From the NCBI GenBank assembly GCA_964495705.1, contig CAZBWS010000061.1:1-15289 (forward strand): a stretch of DNA of 15,289 nt, given 5' to 3'. This DNA comes from CAZBWS01 sp964495705 (lineage in GTDB: Bacteria; Pseudomonadota; Gammaproteobacteria; HTCC5015). The notes under the pieces are model-generated. The model did not search any database. It saw nothing but the letters and a program-made list of their open reading frames with translations, and had not been told where the DNA came from. The translations under genes and the position numbers were made by a program. This document shows, in pieces, positions 6,170 to 14,017 of the stretch; the first letter of the stretch is position 1, and the number at the start of each line of letters is the position of its first letter.

Positions 6170-7768
6170 TTAATCTTCTAATAAAACGCCAGGATTCAAG
6201 CGCTGCTCTGGGTCTAAGTGCTCAACCATATTACGTATAGCGCTCATACCTAACTCACCTTTCTCTGCTGACAAATAGGGGGCATGATCGCGACCCACGC
6301 CGTGCTGATGAGAAATAGTACCACCATGTTTTACTATCACTTCACAGGCAATTTTCTTCACTTTCTTCCAGCGCTCTAGTGTCCCTGCATAGCTATCCGC
6401 ATTGCGGAAGAAGTAGGTTGTATAAGCACTAGAACCTTGAGGGTATAAATGTGACAAATGGGTAAACACATGCACCTTTTCCCCTTCATCAGCCAAGGCC
6501 TGAGCAACTAACTGCTCTGCATCGGCCACATAGTCTTTCAGTTTAGACCAATCAACTGCCGTCTCAAATGTATCTGCCGAATAGCCAAGATCCCAGAGCG
6601 GGTGGCGTAGATAGGGGAAGCGGAAGCGACCGTGCTCCCACTTGTCACCCAGCATCTTATCGAGCAACTTAACTGCGCCGTGCTTTTTGAAAACCTTCAT
6701 GGCCTGCTTTTTATTCGCCTTGACTTGAGCTTTAGTCCCCGTCAAACCAAATGTCACCATATTTTTATTATCACTAGCACCGCGCATAGCCAAGGCTTTA
6801 TCTAACATGGCAACTTGCTTCTCTTCTACATAGATACGCATACCCGTATAGGTTTCCATCTGGTTGCTAACACGCAACATAGACAATGGAATTTTAGTTT
6901 GTACCACTTCCTGAACCGCCTTAACCGCCTTCTCCCAGTCTGGGAAGAATACGGTGTGAAAACTTTGCTGATCTGGCAGAGGTGTAACGCGCACCTTTAC
7001 TTCAGTAATAATACCCATGCGCCCTTCTGAGCCCATGATCATTTCACGCAAATCAGGCCCCGCAGATGAAGCAGGGGTCGTAGGAATATCTAGCGTGCCA
7101 ACAGGGCTTTCAATGCGGCCACCCGCAAACATCTGCTCAATACGCCCATAACGCAAGGATTGTTGGCCGCTGGAACGCGTCACCACCCAGCCTCCCACAG
7201 TCGACAACTCCCAAGACTGAGGAAAGTGCCCTAACACATAGCCCTTGGCATGTAGCTGTGCCTCTAGCTCTGGCCCATTGGTTCCAGCACCAAAGGTAGC
7301 AATTTGGCTTTCTGTGTCCAGGTCCAACAATTTATTCATCCGTGTCAGGGCAACGGTGATGATCGGCCTATCTGACTGTTGTGGCGTGATGTGCCCAGCA
7401 ACAGACGTTCCGCCACCATAGGGAATCACTATCGCGTCTAGCTGTTTAGCTAACTGAATCAATTCTTGTACTTGCTCAGATGTTTCTGGCAGTGCTACCG
7501 CGTCTGGGAAAAACTCAAACTGACCGCTACGCATGGCCAACCAATCGGGAAAGCTTTGACCACGGGCGTGGCGCACACGGATTTTAGGCGATAGATCCAA
7601 CATAGGATGCGGTGCTAAACGTGAAATTGGTACTTGTTCTATTACACTCACCAAACTGGCATCAGATAGAGGCCTACCTGGGCCAATAAAGCCCTCGATC
7701 ATGCGCTTACCCGAGGCAGCCAGATCCATCATATTGCTCTCATCACCCCAACCATTCCAACGACGCAT
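6170..7768 (-). CDS. FAD-binding oxidase of the alkyl-DHAP synthase (AGPS) family
   Basis: This 532-residue flavoprotein belongs to the VAO/PCMH fold. The opening MRRWNGWGDE matches the KWNGWG signature at the start of the AGPS catalytic region. YGGGTSVAGH (117-126) is the FAD-diphosphate loop, ELSTVGGWVVTRSSG (187-201) and GSEGRMGIITEVKVRV (247-261) complete the flavin site, and LRVSN with Arg299 corresponds to the AGPS RCDP-linked Arg region. The C-terminal HISLSHLYPQ-like stretch (433-444) and TISHQHGVG (484-492) form the active-site cap; the AGPS triple His is His-Gln-His here (H487, Q488, H489). AGPS swaps the acyl chain of acyl-DHAP for a fatty alcohol. Bacterial relatives also include uncharacterised flavoenzymes and glycolate-oxidase-like proteins, so the exact reaction is open. 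First gene of the operon; AGGGG lies 6 nt before the ATG. Confidence 0.85.
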   Translation of the reverse strand: MRRWNGWGDESNMMDLAASGKRMIEGFIGPGRPLSDASLVSVIEQVPISRLAPHPMLDLSPKIRVRHARGQSFPDWLAMRSGQFEFFPDAVALPETSEQVQELIQLAKQLDAIVIPYGGGTSVAGHITPQQSDRPIITVALTRMNKLLDLDTESQIATFGAGTNGPELEAQLHAKGYVLGHFPQSWELSTVGGWVVTRSSGQQSLRYGRIEQMFAGGRIESPVGTLDIPTTPASSAGPDLREMIMGSEGRMGIITEVKVRVTPLPDQQSFHTVFFPDWEKAVKAVQEVVQTKIPLSMLRVSNQMETYTGMRIYVEEKQVAMLDKALAMRGASDNKNMVTFGLTGTKAQVKANKKQAMKVFKKHGAVKLLDKMLGDKWEHGRFRFPYLRHPLWDLGYSADTFETAVDWSKLKDYVADAEQLVAQALADEGEKVHVFTHLSHLYPQGSSAYTTYFFRNADSYAGTLERWKKVKKIACEVIVKHGGTISHQHGVGRDHAPYLSAEKGELGMSAIRNMVEHLDPEQRLNPGVLLED

Positions 7769-7785
7769 CTTATTCCCCTAGGATT

Positions 7786-7815
7786 TGTATATGACAGCCT
7801 TTGATAAACTGTCAC
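7786..7815 (-). promoter_or_regulatory. probable promoter of the AGPS-like/glpD/kinase operon
   Basis: On the minus strand GTGACA (7815-7810) and TATACA (7791-7786) are spaced by 18 bp, giving an acceptable sigma70 pair. The -10 is 17 bp upstream of the start codon, so the leader is very short. The -35 hexamer lies inside the 7801-7825 palindrome, so a protein bound there would directly control initiation. Confidence 0.4.
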
Positions 7816-7825
7816 AGTTTATTAA
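7801..7825. promoter_or_regulatory. palindromic operator in the divergent promoter region
   Basis: ATAAACTGT (7804-7812), one central C, then ACAGTTTAT (7814-7822) form a perfect inverted repeat. One mismatch outward (7803/7823) is followed by two more matching pairs, giving a 25-bp near-palindrome. It overlaps the -35 of the operon to its left and lies 140 bp from the AraC-type gene to its right. A related half-site is at 7843-7850. The palindromic shape suits a dimeric regulator, most simply the adjacent AraC protein, though AraC sites are more often direct repeats. Confidence 0.6.
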
Positions 7826-7842
7826 GCGCAGATTCTAACTCA

Positions 7843-7850
7843 ATAAACTG
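7843..7850. promoter_or_regulatory. third half-site of the operator
   Basis: ATAAACTG repeats the left arm of the 7801-7825 palindrome in direct orientation, 39 bp away (close to four helical turns, the same face of the DNA). This suggests a second binding position for the same regulator. Confidence 0.4.
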
Positions 7851-7964
7851 ACTTAATCGGTCAAATTTACAGATATAACATCATAAAGCTTGCATTATTT
7901 TTGTCAGTAGCTTAATAAGATAACTTAACTCTCTTATCGCGCCAGCAAGACAGGCACTTGAATA

Positions 7965-8990
7965 ATGAATATAGAAGACGGCTACGCATCGATACCCTCC
8001 ATAGCACAGTATCTGAAGTGCGCTGAAGCACTGGGGGTAGAAACCGACTCCATCAAAGAGCAATTCGACTTAACTGAGGAAATGCTGCTCGATAATACGG
8101 CACGCATTGAAGGCGGGGTGTTTCAAGACATTGTTGAAACGCTGATACGCGAAACAGCAGACCCCCTGTTTGGCCTGAAAACCGCCGAATATGTCCAACC
8201 TATCACTTATAGCATCTATGGCTATATGGCCATGAACTCTAAAAATCTTGCCGAGGCTCTAGAGCGCACTCCCGAATACGAAAAATTGGTCGGCGACATG
8301 GGCGTCACCAAAGTCATTCCCCGTGGAGATCAACTATTTGCGCGCTGGGACTGTAATATGACTAAAAGCTTGGCTCGACGCCACGTTATTGAAAACGTCA
8401 TGGCCTCTTGGACTATTTTTGCCCGTTGGATTACCGGCACTAACGAATCCCCAGTAGAGCTTCGCCTAGAACATAGCGCGCCTATTCGTCGTGAACTGCT
8501 GCCTGAATACGATAAAATTTTTGGCTGCCCGGTACTTTTTGACCAAGAGGAAACGGGCTTATTGCTATCCCCAAAGGCAATGCGTCTTCCTCTGATTCAA
8601 GCTGACGAAACCATATTTTCATCCTTGCAGGATACGGCCAACAATCGCTTAGCAGAAATCTCAGGGCAGTCTCCCGTAGCGGCTCAAGTTAAGAGCGCTC
8701 TACGTGGACTAATGAAAGAAGGCATCCCCCGTAAAGACAGCTTGGCTGAAACAATTGGCATGACCAGCCGCACTATGCAGCGACGCCTAAAAGAAGAAGG
8801 TTGCTCATACCAGGAAATACTCAACGAGTTGCGCCATGAATTAGCTATCGACTTATTAGAAAACACCGACCTCCCCCTCGAAGAAATCGGGCACCGTTTG
8901 GGTTTTCAGGAACCACGCTCATTCCACCGCAGCTTTAAAGCATGGACAGGTCAAACACCTGGCTACTATCGCAAAAACACAGGGGATTAA
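7965..8990 (+). CDS. AraC-family transcriptional regulator
   Basis: This 341-residue protein has the N-terminal arabinose-binding-like domain of the OruR/ArgR-type AraC regulators (about 22-205) and a C-terminal double helix-turn-helix. HTH 1 is around 258-278 (SLAETIGMTSRTMQRRLKEEG) and HTH 2 around 305-326, with the family signature GFQEPRSFHRSFKAWTGQTPGYYR. Divergence from the AGPS-like/glpD/kinase operon and the palindromic operator between them indicate that it controls that operon and probably itself. Its ligand is likely to be the pathway's substrate or an intermediate, which is inference. The ATG at 7965 has AGG 10 nt upstream, a weak site. Confidence 0.93.
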   Translation: MNIEDGYASIPSIAQYLKCAEALGVETDSIKEQFDLTEEMLLDNTARIEGGVFQDIVETLIRETADPLFGLKTAEYVQPITYSIYGYMAMNSKNLAEALERTPEYEKLVGDMGVTKVIPRGDQLFARWDCNMTKSLARRHVIENVMASWTIFARWITGTNESPVELRLEHSAPIRRELLPEYDKIFGCPVLFDQEETGLLLSPKAMRLPLIQADETIFSSLQDTANNRLAEISGQSPVAAQVKSALRGLMKEGIPRKDSLAETIGMTSRTMQRRLKEEGCSYQEILNELRHELAIDLLENTDLPLEEIGHRLGFQEPRSFHRSFKAWTGQTPGYYRKNTGD

Positions 8991-9089
8991 AAAAATACGA
9001 GTAAGGTGTATTTTTCACTACCCAGAAAGACAAAATCTGCTATCTTTAGCGCTTAAATAAGCCAGTTTTTACAAGAGCAATGTTAACGC

Positions 9090-11411
9090 ATGAGCGCTGA
9101 ACCCCTGAAAACACAATCACGCAGTAGTAAGTACACCACCCTGATCTTGGCGATTATTGTCTTTATCATTTTTGATATGGGCATATTAACGATGAATTTC
9201 GTTGTTGCCGAGCAAATTGGCAACGACACAGAAATTATCGATATAGCCGGACGCCAGCGTACCTTATCTCAGCGTATTACCCGCGCAATTACAGAATTTG
9301 AACTCCTCGCGGTTAAGCAGCTTATCGATACTGCGGATACATTAGACGATGACAATGATCTATCACAGTTCAAAGAAGGAGATAACCCTGAACTAAATAG
9401 CGAAGAGTTTGAAGGAAAAGCACTTTTCGAGCACTTCAACACCGAAATTCTGTCCGATGAACAGATTGAGCTGGATAACTACTATCTCAAAAAATTAGAA
9501 GCCTTACGTGCTGAACTACAAGATCAAGTCTCTATATTTGACTGGACCCTTGATAGCTTCATCAAAGGGGGTAAAACGACGGACACCTCTGGCAACTCCA
9601 TTCACTTAGACCCCGCCCCTACTGAGTTGGCCCTAGAAAAGCTACGTGAGACGGAAGCTATCTGGCGCTTTTTTAAAGATCGTATTGATATCATCATGAA
9701 TCGTCCAGCTAGCGATTACCTTAACCGAGGCGAAATCGATAGCACATTAAAAGAGACCTCTGAGTACGCCCAGAAAAACAATATACGCATACTCACCTTA
9801 ATGAACGAGCTAACCCAGGAATTGACGAAAAATGCCGCCAAAAAGGCAACTACTTTACGCCTGATTCAGTTTACAGGTATAGCCGGGGCACTGATATTTT
9901 TCCTAATCATCATGTACTACATTATTTTGCGCTTTCGCTCAGCTGACCAAAAACTTGACCGAGCCAAGCGCGAAACAGACGAAATCATGTCCAATGTCAG
10001 TGGTGGCTTATTTCTTCTCGATGAAGAGTTAATTATTGCCTCTCAACACTCTGCTGAACTCACGCGCATCTTTAATGATCAAGCCATTGGTGGCAGACGC
10101 TTTGACCGCATGCTCAAGGAACTACTGCCTAAAGACACCTTAGAGACGGCAATTGATTATATAGAATTACTCTTAGGGGACCGTGTAAATGAGAAACTCG
10201 TCGCGGGCCTAAACCCTATGGATGAAATTGAAATCAACCTGCCTGACGATAAGGGCGGCTTTACAACAAAGTATTTAGAATTCAATTTTAGCCGCGCTAA
10301 ACGCGCCGACAGCAGCAAGCATTTATTAGTCGCAGTCAATGATATATCAGAGCGAATACGTCTCGCTAAGGAGTTAGAAGAATCGCACGAAAATCGTGAA
10401 GCACAGTTAGAGCTGTTGATGAATGTATTACACATCAATCCTCAAGAGCTTTTGATTTTCATTGACGAAGCCGAACTATCCTTGAACAAGGTTAACGACA
10501 TATTGCGTGAATCAAATACTTCAAGTGATGATAATCGTAACAAAATCAGCAAAATATTCCGTATCGCACACTCGTTAAAAGGCGACGCATCCGCATTAGA
10601 CTTAACAACTTTTGAACAAATGGCACACCAGTTTGAAGACGAGCTGGACCAAATCAAAAAAATGCGCAACCCCGATGGCAATGACTTTATCCCCCTTGTC
10701 GTTAAGCTTGAAGATTTACTTAATCACCTTCAAGGCATTAAAGAGATTGCCCTGCGCTTGTCTGACCTTGGCACTGCTGTTTCAGAGAGCCTGCATAAAA
10801 AGCCGCGCACAGATCAAGATTACGAGGAAACCGATGCCGAAACAGATAACTGGGCATTTATTCAACAGCTCAGCGACAAAGTGGCCAAAGAAGAGGGTAA
10901 ACAGGTTGATATTCAATCTATAGGCATTTCAGACCACACTATCCCTGCGGATTACACAAAGCTGATTAGAGACACATTGATCCAACTGACACGTAATTCA
11001 GTGGTACACGGACTGGAACCCCCTGAAACTCGCACAGCCAACGGCAAAACAAGTAATGGCAACATCAATATTCAATTTTCTCAAGTGGGCGAAGATAATT
11101 ATGAACTTGTTTTCCGCGATGATGGTCGAGGCATAAGTCGTGACGAAGTATTGAATACAGCATTAAGCAAAGGTGTCATCAATGCCGAACAGGCTGCCGC
11201 AATTAAGCCTAATCAAATTTACTCATTAATTTTTCATCCTGGATTTTCAACTTCAGCCTCTGCGGGCATCAATGCTGGGCGCGGCGTGGGAATGGATTTA
11301 GTACGCGAAAAAGTGAAAGCCTATGGCGGCAAGCTTCGCTTTAAAACATCTGTTGGCAAGTTCACCGAATTTAGAATTATTTTACCTCTTTATACACCCG
11401 AAACGGTTTAA
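9090..11411 (+). CDS. membrane CheA-like hybrid sensor histidine kinase (PilJ-type sensor, PAS, HPt, ATPase)
   Basis: The 773-residue protein begins with a membrane helix (16-38). A periplasmic domain at about 41-255 opens with DIAGRQRTLSQRITR, the hallmark of the PilJ/NarX-type N-terminal domain, and contains acidic insertions. A second membrane helix is at 259-281. A PAS-like domain spans about 295-420, followed by a charged helix. The HPt domain has its phosphoacceptor His494 in RIAHSLKGDA. The CheA-type ATPase follows: N box RNSVVHGLEPP (N636), DDGRG (677-681), HPGFSTS and GRGVGMD (730-736). The chain ends at the ATPase with no CheW-like domain and little of the CheA dimerisation helices, so it is a CheA-derived kinase outside the chemotaxis array. 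It leads a four-gene plus-strand cassette and probably phosphorylates the REC domains encoded next. The signal is unknown. Confidence 0.9.
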   Translation: MSAEPLKTQSRSSKYTTLILAIIVFIIFDMGILTMNFVVAEQIGNDTEIIDIAGRQRTLSQRITRAITEFELLAVKQLIDTADTLDDDNDLSQFKEGDNPELNSEEFEGKALFEHFNTEILSDEQIELDNYYLKKLEALRAELQDQVSIFDWTLDSFIKGGKTTDTSGNSIHLDPAPTELALEKLRETEAIWRFFKDRIDIIMNRPASDYLNRGEIDSTLKETSEYAQKNNIRILTLMNELTQELTKNAAKKATTLRLIQFTGIAGALIFFLIIMYYIILRFRSADQKLDRAKRETDEIMSNVSGGLFLLDEELIIASQHSAELTRIFNDQAIGGRRFDRMLKELLPKDTLETAIDYIELLLGDRVNEKLVAGLNPMDEIEINLPDDKGGFTTKYLEFNFSRAKRADSSKHLLVAVNDISERIRLAKELEESHENREAQLELLMNVLHINPQELLIFIDEAELSLNKVNDILRESNTSSDDNRNKISKIFRIAHSLKGDASALDLTTFEQMAHQFEDELDQIKKMRNPDGNDFIPLVVKLEDLLNHLQGIKEIALRLSDLGTAVSESLHKKPRTDQDYEETDAETDNWAFIQQLSDKVAKEEGKQVDIQSIGISDHTIPADYTKLIRDTLIQLTRNSVVHGLEPPETRTANGKTSNGNINIQFSQVGEDNYELVFRDDGRGISRDEVLNTALSKGVINAEQAAAIKPNQIYSLIFHPGFSTSASAGINAGRGVGMDLVREKVKAYGGKLRFKTSVGKFTEFRIILPLYTPETV

Positions 11412-11425
11412 CTCTTAGGCTCACC

Positions 11426-11791
11426 ATGAAATTATTAATTGTTGATGACTCAAACATCATTCGCAAAAAAATTGAACGCAGCTGCAATATACCCAATCTA
11501 GATGTTATTGGCAGCGCTTCAAACGGTGTAGACGCCATTGAAATGTTCAAGCAACACCAACCTGAATTAGTCACGATGGACATAACCATGCCCGCTATGG
11601 ACGGCATAGAATGTATAGAAGAGATTAATAAAATTAATTCCAATGCATTAATTTTGGTGATCTCCGCGCTGAATGACAAAGCCACTGCAATTCAGGCGTT
11701 AAAACGTGGTGCTCATGGTTTTTTATGCAAGCCATTCAACGATGACAGCCTCAACGAGGCACTGCAAGAACTCATTACATCCAACATGTAG
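11426..11791 (+). CDS. CheY-like single-domain response regulator
   Basis: The 121-residue product is a lone receiver domain. The acidic pair is D7-D8, the phosphoacceptor is Asp52 (VTMDITMPAMDG), the switch Ser is S80 and the invariant Lys is K102 in CKPF. No output domain follows, so it acts by protein contact or as a phosphate shuttle or sink. AGG sits 6 nt before the ATG and only 14 nt separate it from the kinase gene. The closeness of a CheX-like gene makes it the likely substrate of that phosphatase. Confidence 0.95.
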   Translation: MKLLIVDDSNIIRKKIERSCNIPNLDVIGSASNGVDAIEMFKQHQPELVTMDITMPAMDGIECIEEINKINSNALILVISALNDKATAIQALKRGAHGFLCKPFNDDSLNEALQELITSNM

Positions 11792-11800
11792 GAGGCACCA

Positions 11801-12262
11801 GTGGTTAATTTAAATGATGAAGAAAAACTACTTGTCTTTGTAAAAGGCGCTACTAATTTTTTTAAAGAAGCTACTCGCAGGCCCGCCTCTGTAGGCACGC
11901 CTTATTTAATGGATACCATGCAGCCCCTAGCTTATGACTATACGGGGATCATTGGTATTTCTGGTGAAAGAAAGGGTTCCATTTACTTCACGGCCCCAAG
12001 CAATTTTCTAATGCGTGTATTAACATCAATAGGCGAAACAGACCTTAGCCGAGACTCTCAAATGGATGTGGTTGGTGAAGTAGCTAACACCATTTCTGGC
12101 AATGCTAGGCAAGTATTTGGTGAACGCTTTATGATCTCTGTACCTACGGTTGTTAGCACTCGTGACGATACTATCCGCCTGCCTAAGAACACACGCTCTT
12201 ATATCATCCCTATAGAATGGTCTAAATATAAGGCTGCTCTCGTTATTACTTTAAGTACTTAG
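11801..12262 (+). CDS. CheX-like CheC-family phosphatase
   Basis: The 153-residue protein has the CheX/CheC fold pattern. The strand YTGIIGISGERKGSIYFTAP is followed by a helix with DVVGEVANTISGNARQVFG, where E-x2-N (GEVAN) supplies the acidic and amide residues that hydrolyse phospho-aspartate on CheY-type proteins. The end, SYIIPIEWSKYKAALVITL, gives the dimerising beta strands. In this cassette it should remove phosphate from the neighbouring CheY and perhaps from the REC domain of the next gene. The start is GTG at 11801, set by AGGAGG five bases upstream; the AGGAGG overlaps the CheY stop codon, showing coupling. Confidence 0.9.
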   Translation: MVNLNDEEKLLVFVKGATNFFKEATRRPASVGTPYLMDTMQPLAYDYTGIIGISGERKGSIYFTAPSNFLMRVLTSIGETDLSRDSQMDVVGEVANTISGNARQVFGERFMISVPTVVSTRDDTIRLPKNTRSYIIPIEWSKYKAALVITLST

Positions 12263-12267
12263 CCTTA

Positions 12268-13506
12268 ATGCCCAAACGTATCCTTATAATTGATGATGAC
12301 CCCTTATTCACCAAGCTGCTAAGCCATCGTGTGGGTGTGGCCTGCTATGAATCTGTTATCGACACTCTCGACCCGAATACCCAAGGCTGGCCAACACACA
12401 GCTCTGCCTTCGCAGAATACGACGTTATATTTTTAGATTATTTACTTGGCGACTTTGACGGCTTGCGCTGTCTTACCTCCATACGTCAGCTGACTCGCCG
12501 TGCGTATATAACTATCGTCTCTGGCACCACCAATGAAAAGAATGCAGTACTATCTATAAAAGCAGGCGCCGACAACTACCTTCCCAAACAACTACTTACC
12601 CCTGAACGCATTAAAGAAGTTATTGCAACAGCTGAAAACCACCATAGAGATAGCTCTACCCATACTAATTTCCGGCTCAGTAACACCCATGGTATGCACG
12701 CTCGAAAAGGGCAACTGCTTTTCCCTCGCATTGATGGCTACAAAATCAAGCGTAAAATTGGGGTCGGCGGTATGTCTGCTGTCTATTTAGCCTCACGCCA
12801 ATTTGATCAATTAGATGTCGTTATAAAAGTTATCGACACCACCGAAGACCGAGTACAGCAATTAGTTGAACGAACCCGTTTAGAATACCAACTTATTTCT
12901 GAAATTGACGATGAAAACATAATCGTCATCGACGAAATTGGTGAGCACGACGGTCTACTATTTATTGTTATGGAGCACTTTGAAGCAGGAGATCTAAAGC
13001 AACGTATTGAGCACCGGTTTTCAACGATACAGGCAATGAAGTACCTTAAAGAGCTAGTTTCTGGACTATTAGCCATCGATAAAAAACAATACGTACATCG
13101 CGATTTAAAGCCTAGTAATGTCATGTTCCGCAGTGACGGCGCACTCGCCATCATTGACTTTAGTGTCGCTAAGTCCTTAGCTTTTGAGTCGGGTATCACC
13201 CTTGAAGGGGAAGTCGTTGGCACGCCCTATTACATGAGCCCTGAGCAAGCTGTTGGCGACCCTGTCGACATACGCAGTGATATTTATAGTTTAGGCATTA
13301 TTTTGTATGAGATGTTATTAGGGCGTAAGCCCTTTTATGCTCAGGACCTACAGGAGCTTATCCGCATGCAAATTGAACAAGCATTACCCGAACTACCGGT
13401 GCATTTGCATAGCTTTAATGAGTTATTAGAGAAAATGACCGCCAAGGACCCTCAAGAACGTTTTCAAAATGTACAAGAGCTGAGTGATTTTCTATTAAAG
13501 TATTAA
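12268..13506 (+). CDS. response regulator-Ser/Thr protein kinase fusion
   Basis: The 412-residue protein joins two signalling types. Residues 1-125 are a receiver domain (D9-D11, phosphoacceptor Asp57 in FLDYLLGD, S85, K107). A polar linker (126-155) leads to a Hanks-type kinase: glycine loop IGVGGMSAVYLA (164-175), Lys187, Glu206, catalytic loop VHRDLKPSNVMF (276-287), activation-loop end GTPYYMSPE and Asp338. The metal-binding DFG is Asp297-Phe-Ser299, so its Gly is Ser. Regulation of the Ser/Thr kinase by Asp57 phosphorylation is the natural reading. The target is unknown, and no PP2C phosphatase or FHA protein is nearby. The ATG lies 5 nt after the CheX stop without a clear ribosome site, so it is probably translated by coupling. 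Confidence 0.94.
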   Translation: MPKRILIIDDDPLFTKLLSHRVGVACYESVIDTLDPNTQGWPTHSSAFAEYDVIFLDYLLGDFDGLRCLTSIRQLTRRAYITIVSGTTNEKNAVLSIKAGADNYLPKQLLTPERIKEVIATAENHHRDSSTHTNFRLSNTHGMHARKGQLLFPRIDGYKIKRKIGVGGMSAVYLASRQFDQLDVVIKVIDTTEDRVQQLVERTRLEYQLISEIDDENIIVIDEIGEHDGLLFIVMEHFEAGDLKQRIEHRFSTIQAMKYLKELVSGLLAIDKKQYVHRDLKPSNVMFRSDGALAIIDFSVAKSLAFESGITLEGEVVGTPYYMSPEQAVGDPVDIRSDIYSLGIILYEMLLGRKPFYAQDLQELIRMQIEQALPELPVHLHSFNELLEKMTAKDPQERFQNVQELSDFLLKY

Positions 13507-13519
13507 GCCACAGCTGATG

Positions 13520-13978
13520 TCAGCTTGTTCGTTCACTCAAATATCGCTCGTAATCGGGTGTTTCACGCACATACTCTTGAGACATCAAAGGTGATGTTAA
13601 TAAAAAATCAGCCGATGCACGATTACAGGCCACTGGAATATTCCACACCGCAGCAATACGCAATAAGGCTTTGACATCAGGGTCATGGGGTAGCGGCTCA
13701 AAGGGGTCCCATAAAAAGACGAGTAAATCGACTTTAGCCTCCGTAATTTTAGCGCCAATTTGTTGGTCACCGCCCATTGGCCCGGACAACAACTTATTAA
13801 TCAGCAAACCCGTTTCCTGTTCTATTTTCGCCCCAGTGGTACCCGTGGCATACAGCGTATGCCGCTCTAGCTCTGCCTTGTGGTATTCAACCCAAGTGAT
13901 CATTTCTGCTTTTTTATTGTCATGGGCAACAAGGGCTATTTGCTTATTCGCTGCAATGGGCGTTTTTTTAGTATACAT
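13520..13978 (-). CDS. mgsA: methylglyoxal synthase
   Basis: MgsA converts dihydroxyacetone phosphate to methylglyoxal and phosphate in the cytoplasm, a bypass of lower glycolysis when phosphate is short. The protein is 152 residues, like E. coli MgsA. All catalytic residues are present: His19 (VAHD), the general base Asp71 in SGPMGGDQQ, Asp91, His98 and Asp101 in WDPFEPLPHDPDVKAL. It lies 13 bp from the convergent kinase gene without a good terminator between. Upstream it follows the membrane protein by 39 bp, so it is likely the last gene of a minus-strand operon. Its substrate is the product of GlpD encoded in this window; whether the two are co-regulated cannot be seen. Confidence 0.97.
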   Translation of the reverse strand: MYTKKTPIAANKQIALVAHDNKKAEMITWVEYHKAELERHTLYATGTTGAKIEQETGLLINKLLSGPMGGDQQIGAKITEAKVDLLVFLWDPFEPLPHDPDVKALLRIAAVWNIPVACNRASADFLLTSPLMSQEYVRETPDYERYLSERTS

Positions 13979-14017
13979 AGTCTGAGTATAGATATTTATG
14001 ATGTCGGTTGCATGACC

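Noticed and set aside
7901..7930. TTGTCA with a TTAACT -10 as a promoter of the AraC gene
   Set aside because: The match at -10 is poor and several other weak pairs exist nearby, so no single promoter can be supported.
8991..9015. AAAAATAC...GTATTTTT inverted repeat after the AraC gene, considered as a terminator
   Set aside because: The stem is almost all A-T and its T-run is inside the stem, so it is weak; AT-rich pairing by chance is likely.
10157..11685. Several minus-strand frames in the signalling cassette
   Set aside because: They are antisense to the sensor kinase and CheY genes, whose domain motifs are intact on the plus strand.
13512..13525. AGCTGA-TG-TCAGCT palindrome between the convergent kinase and mgsA genes
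   Set aside because: The central loop is too short for the full stem, no T-run follows, and half of it lies in the mgsA coding sequence. I do not call it a terminator.
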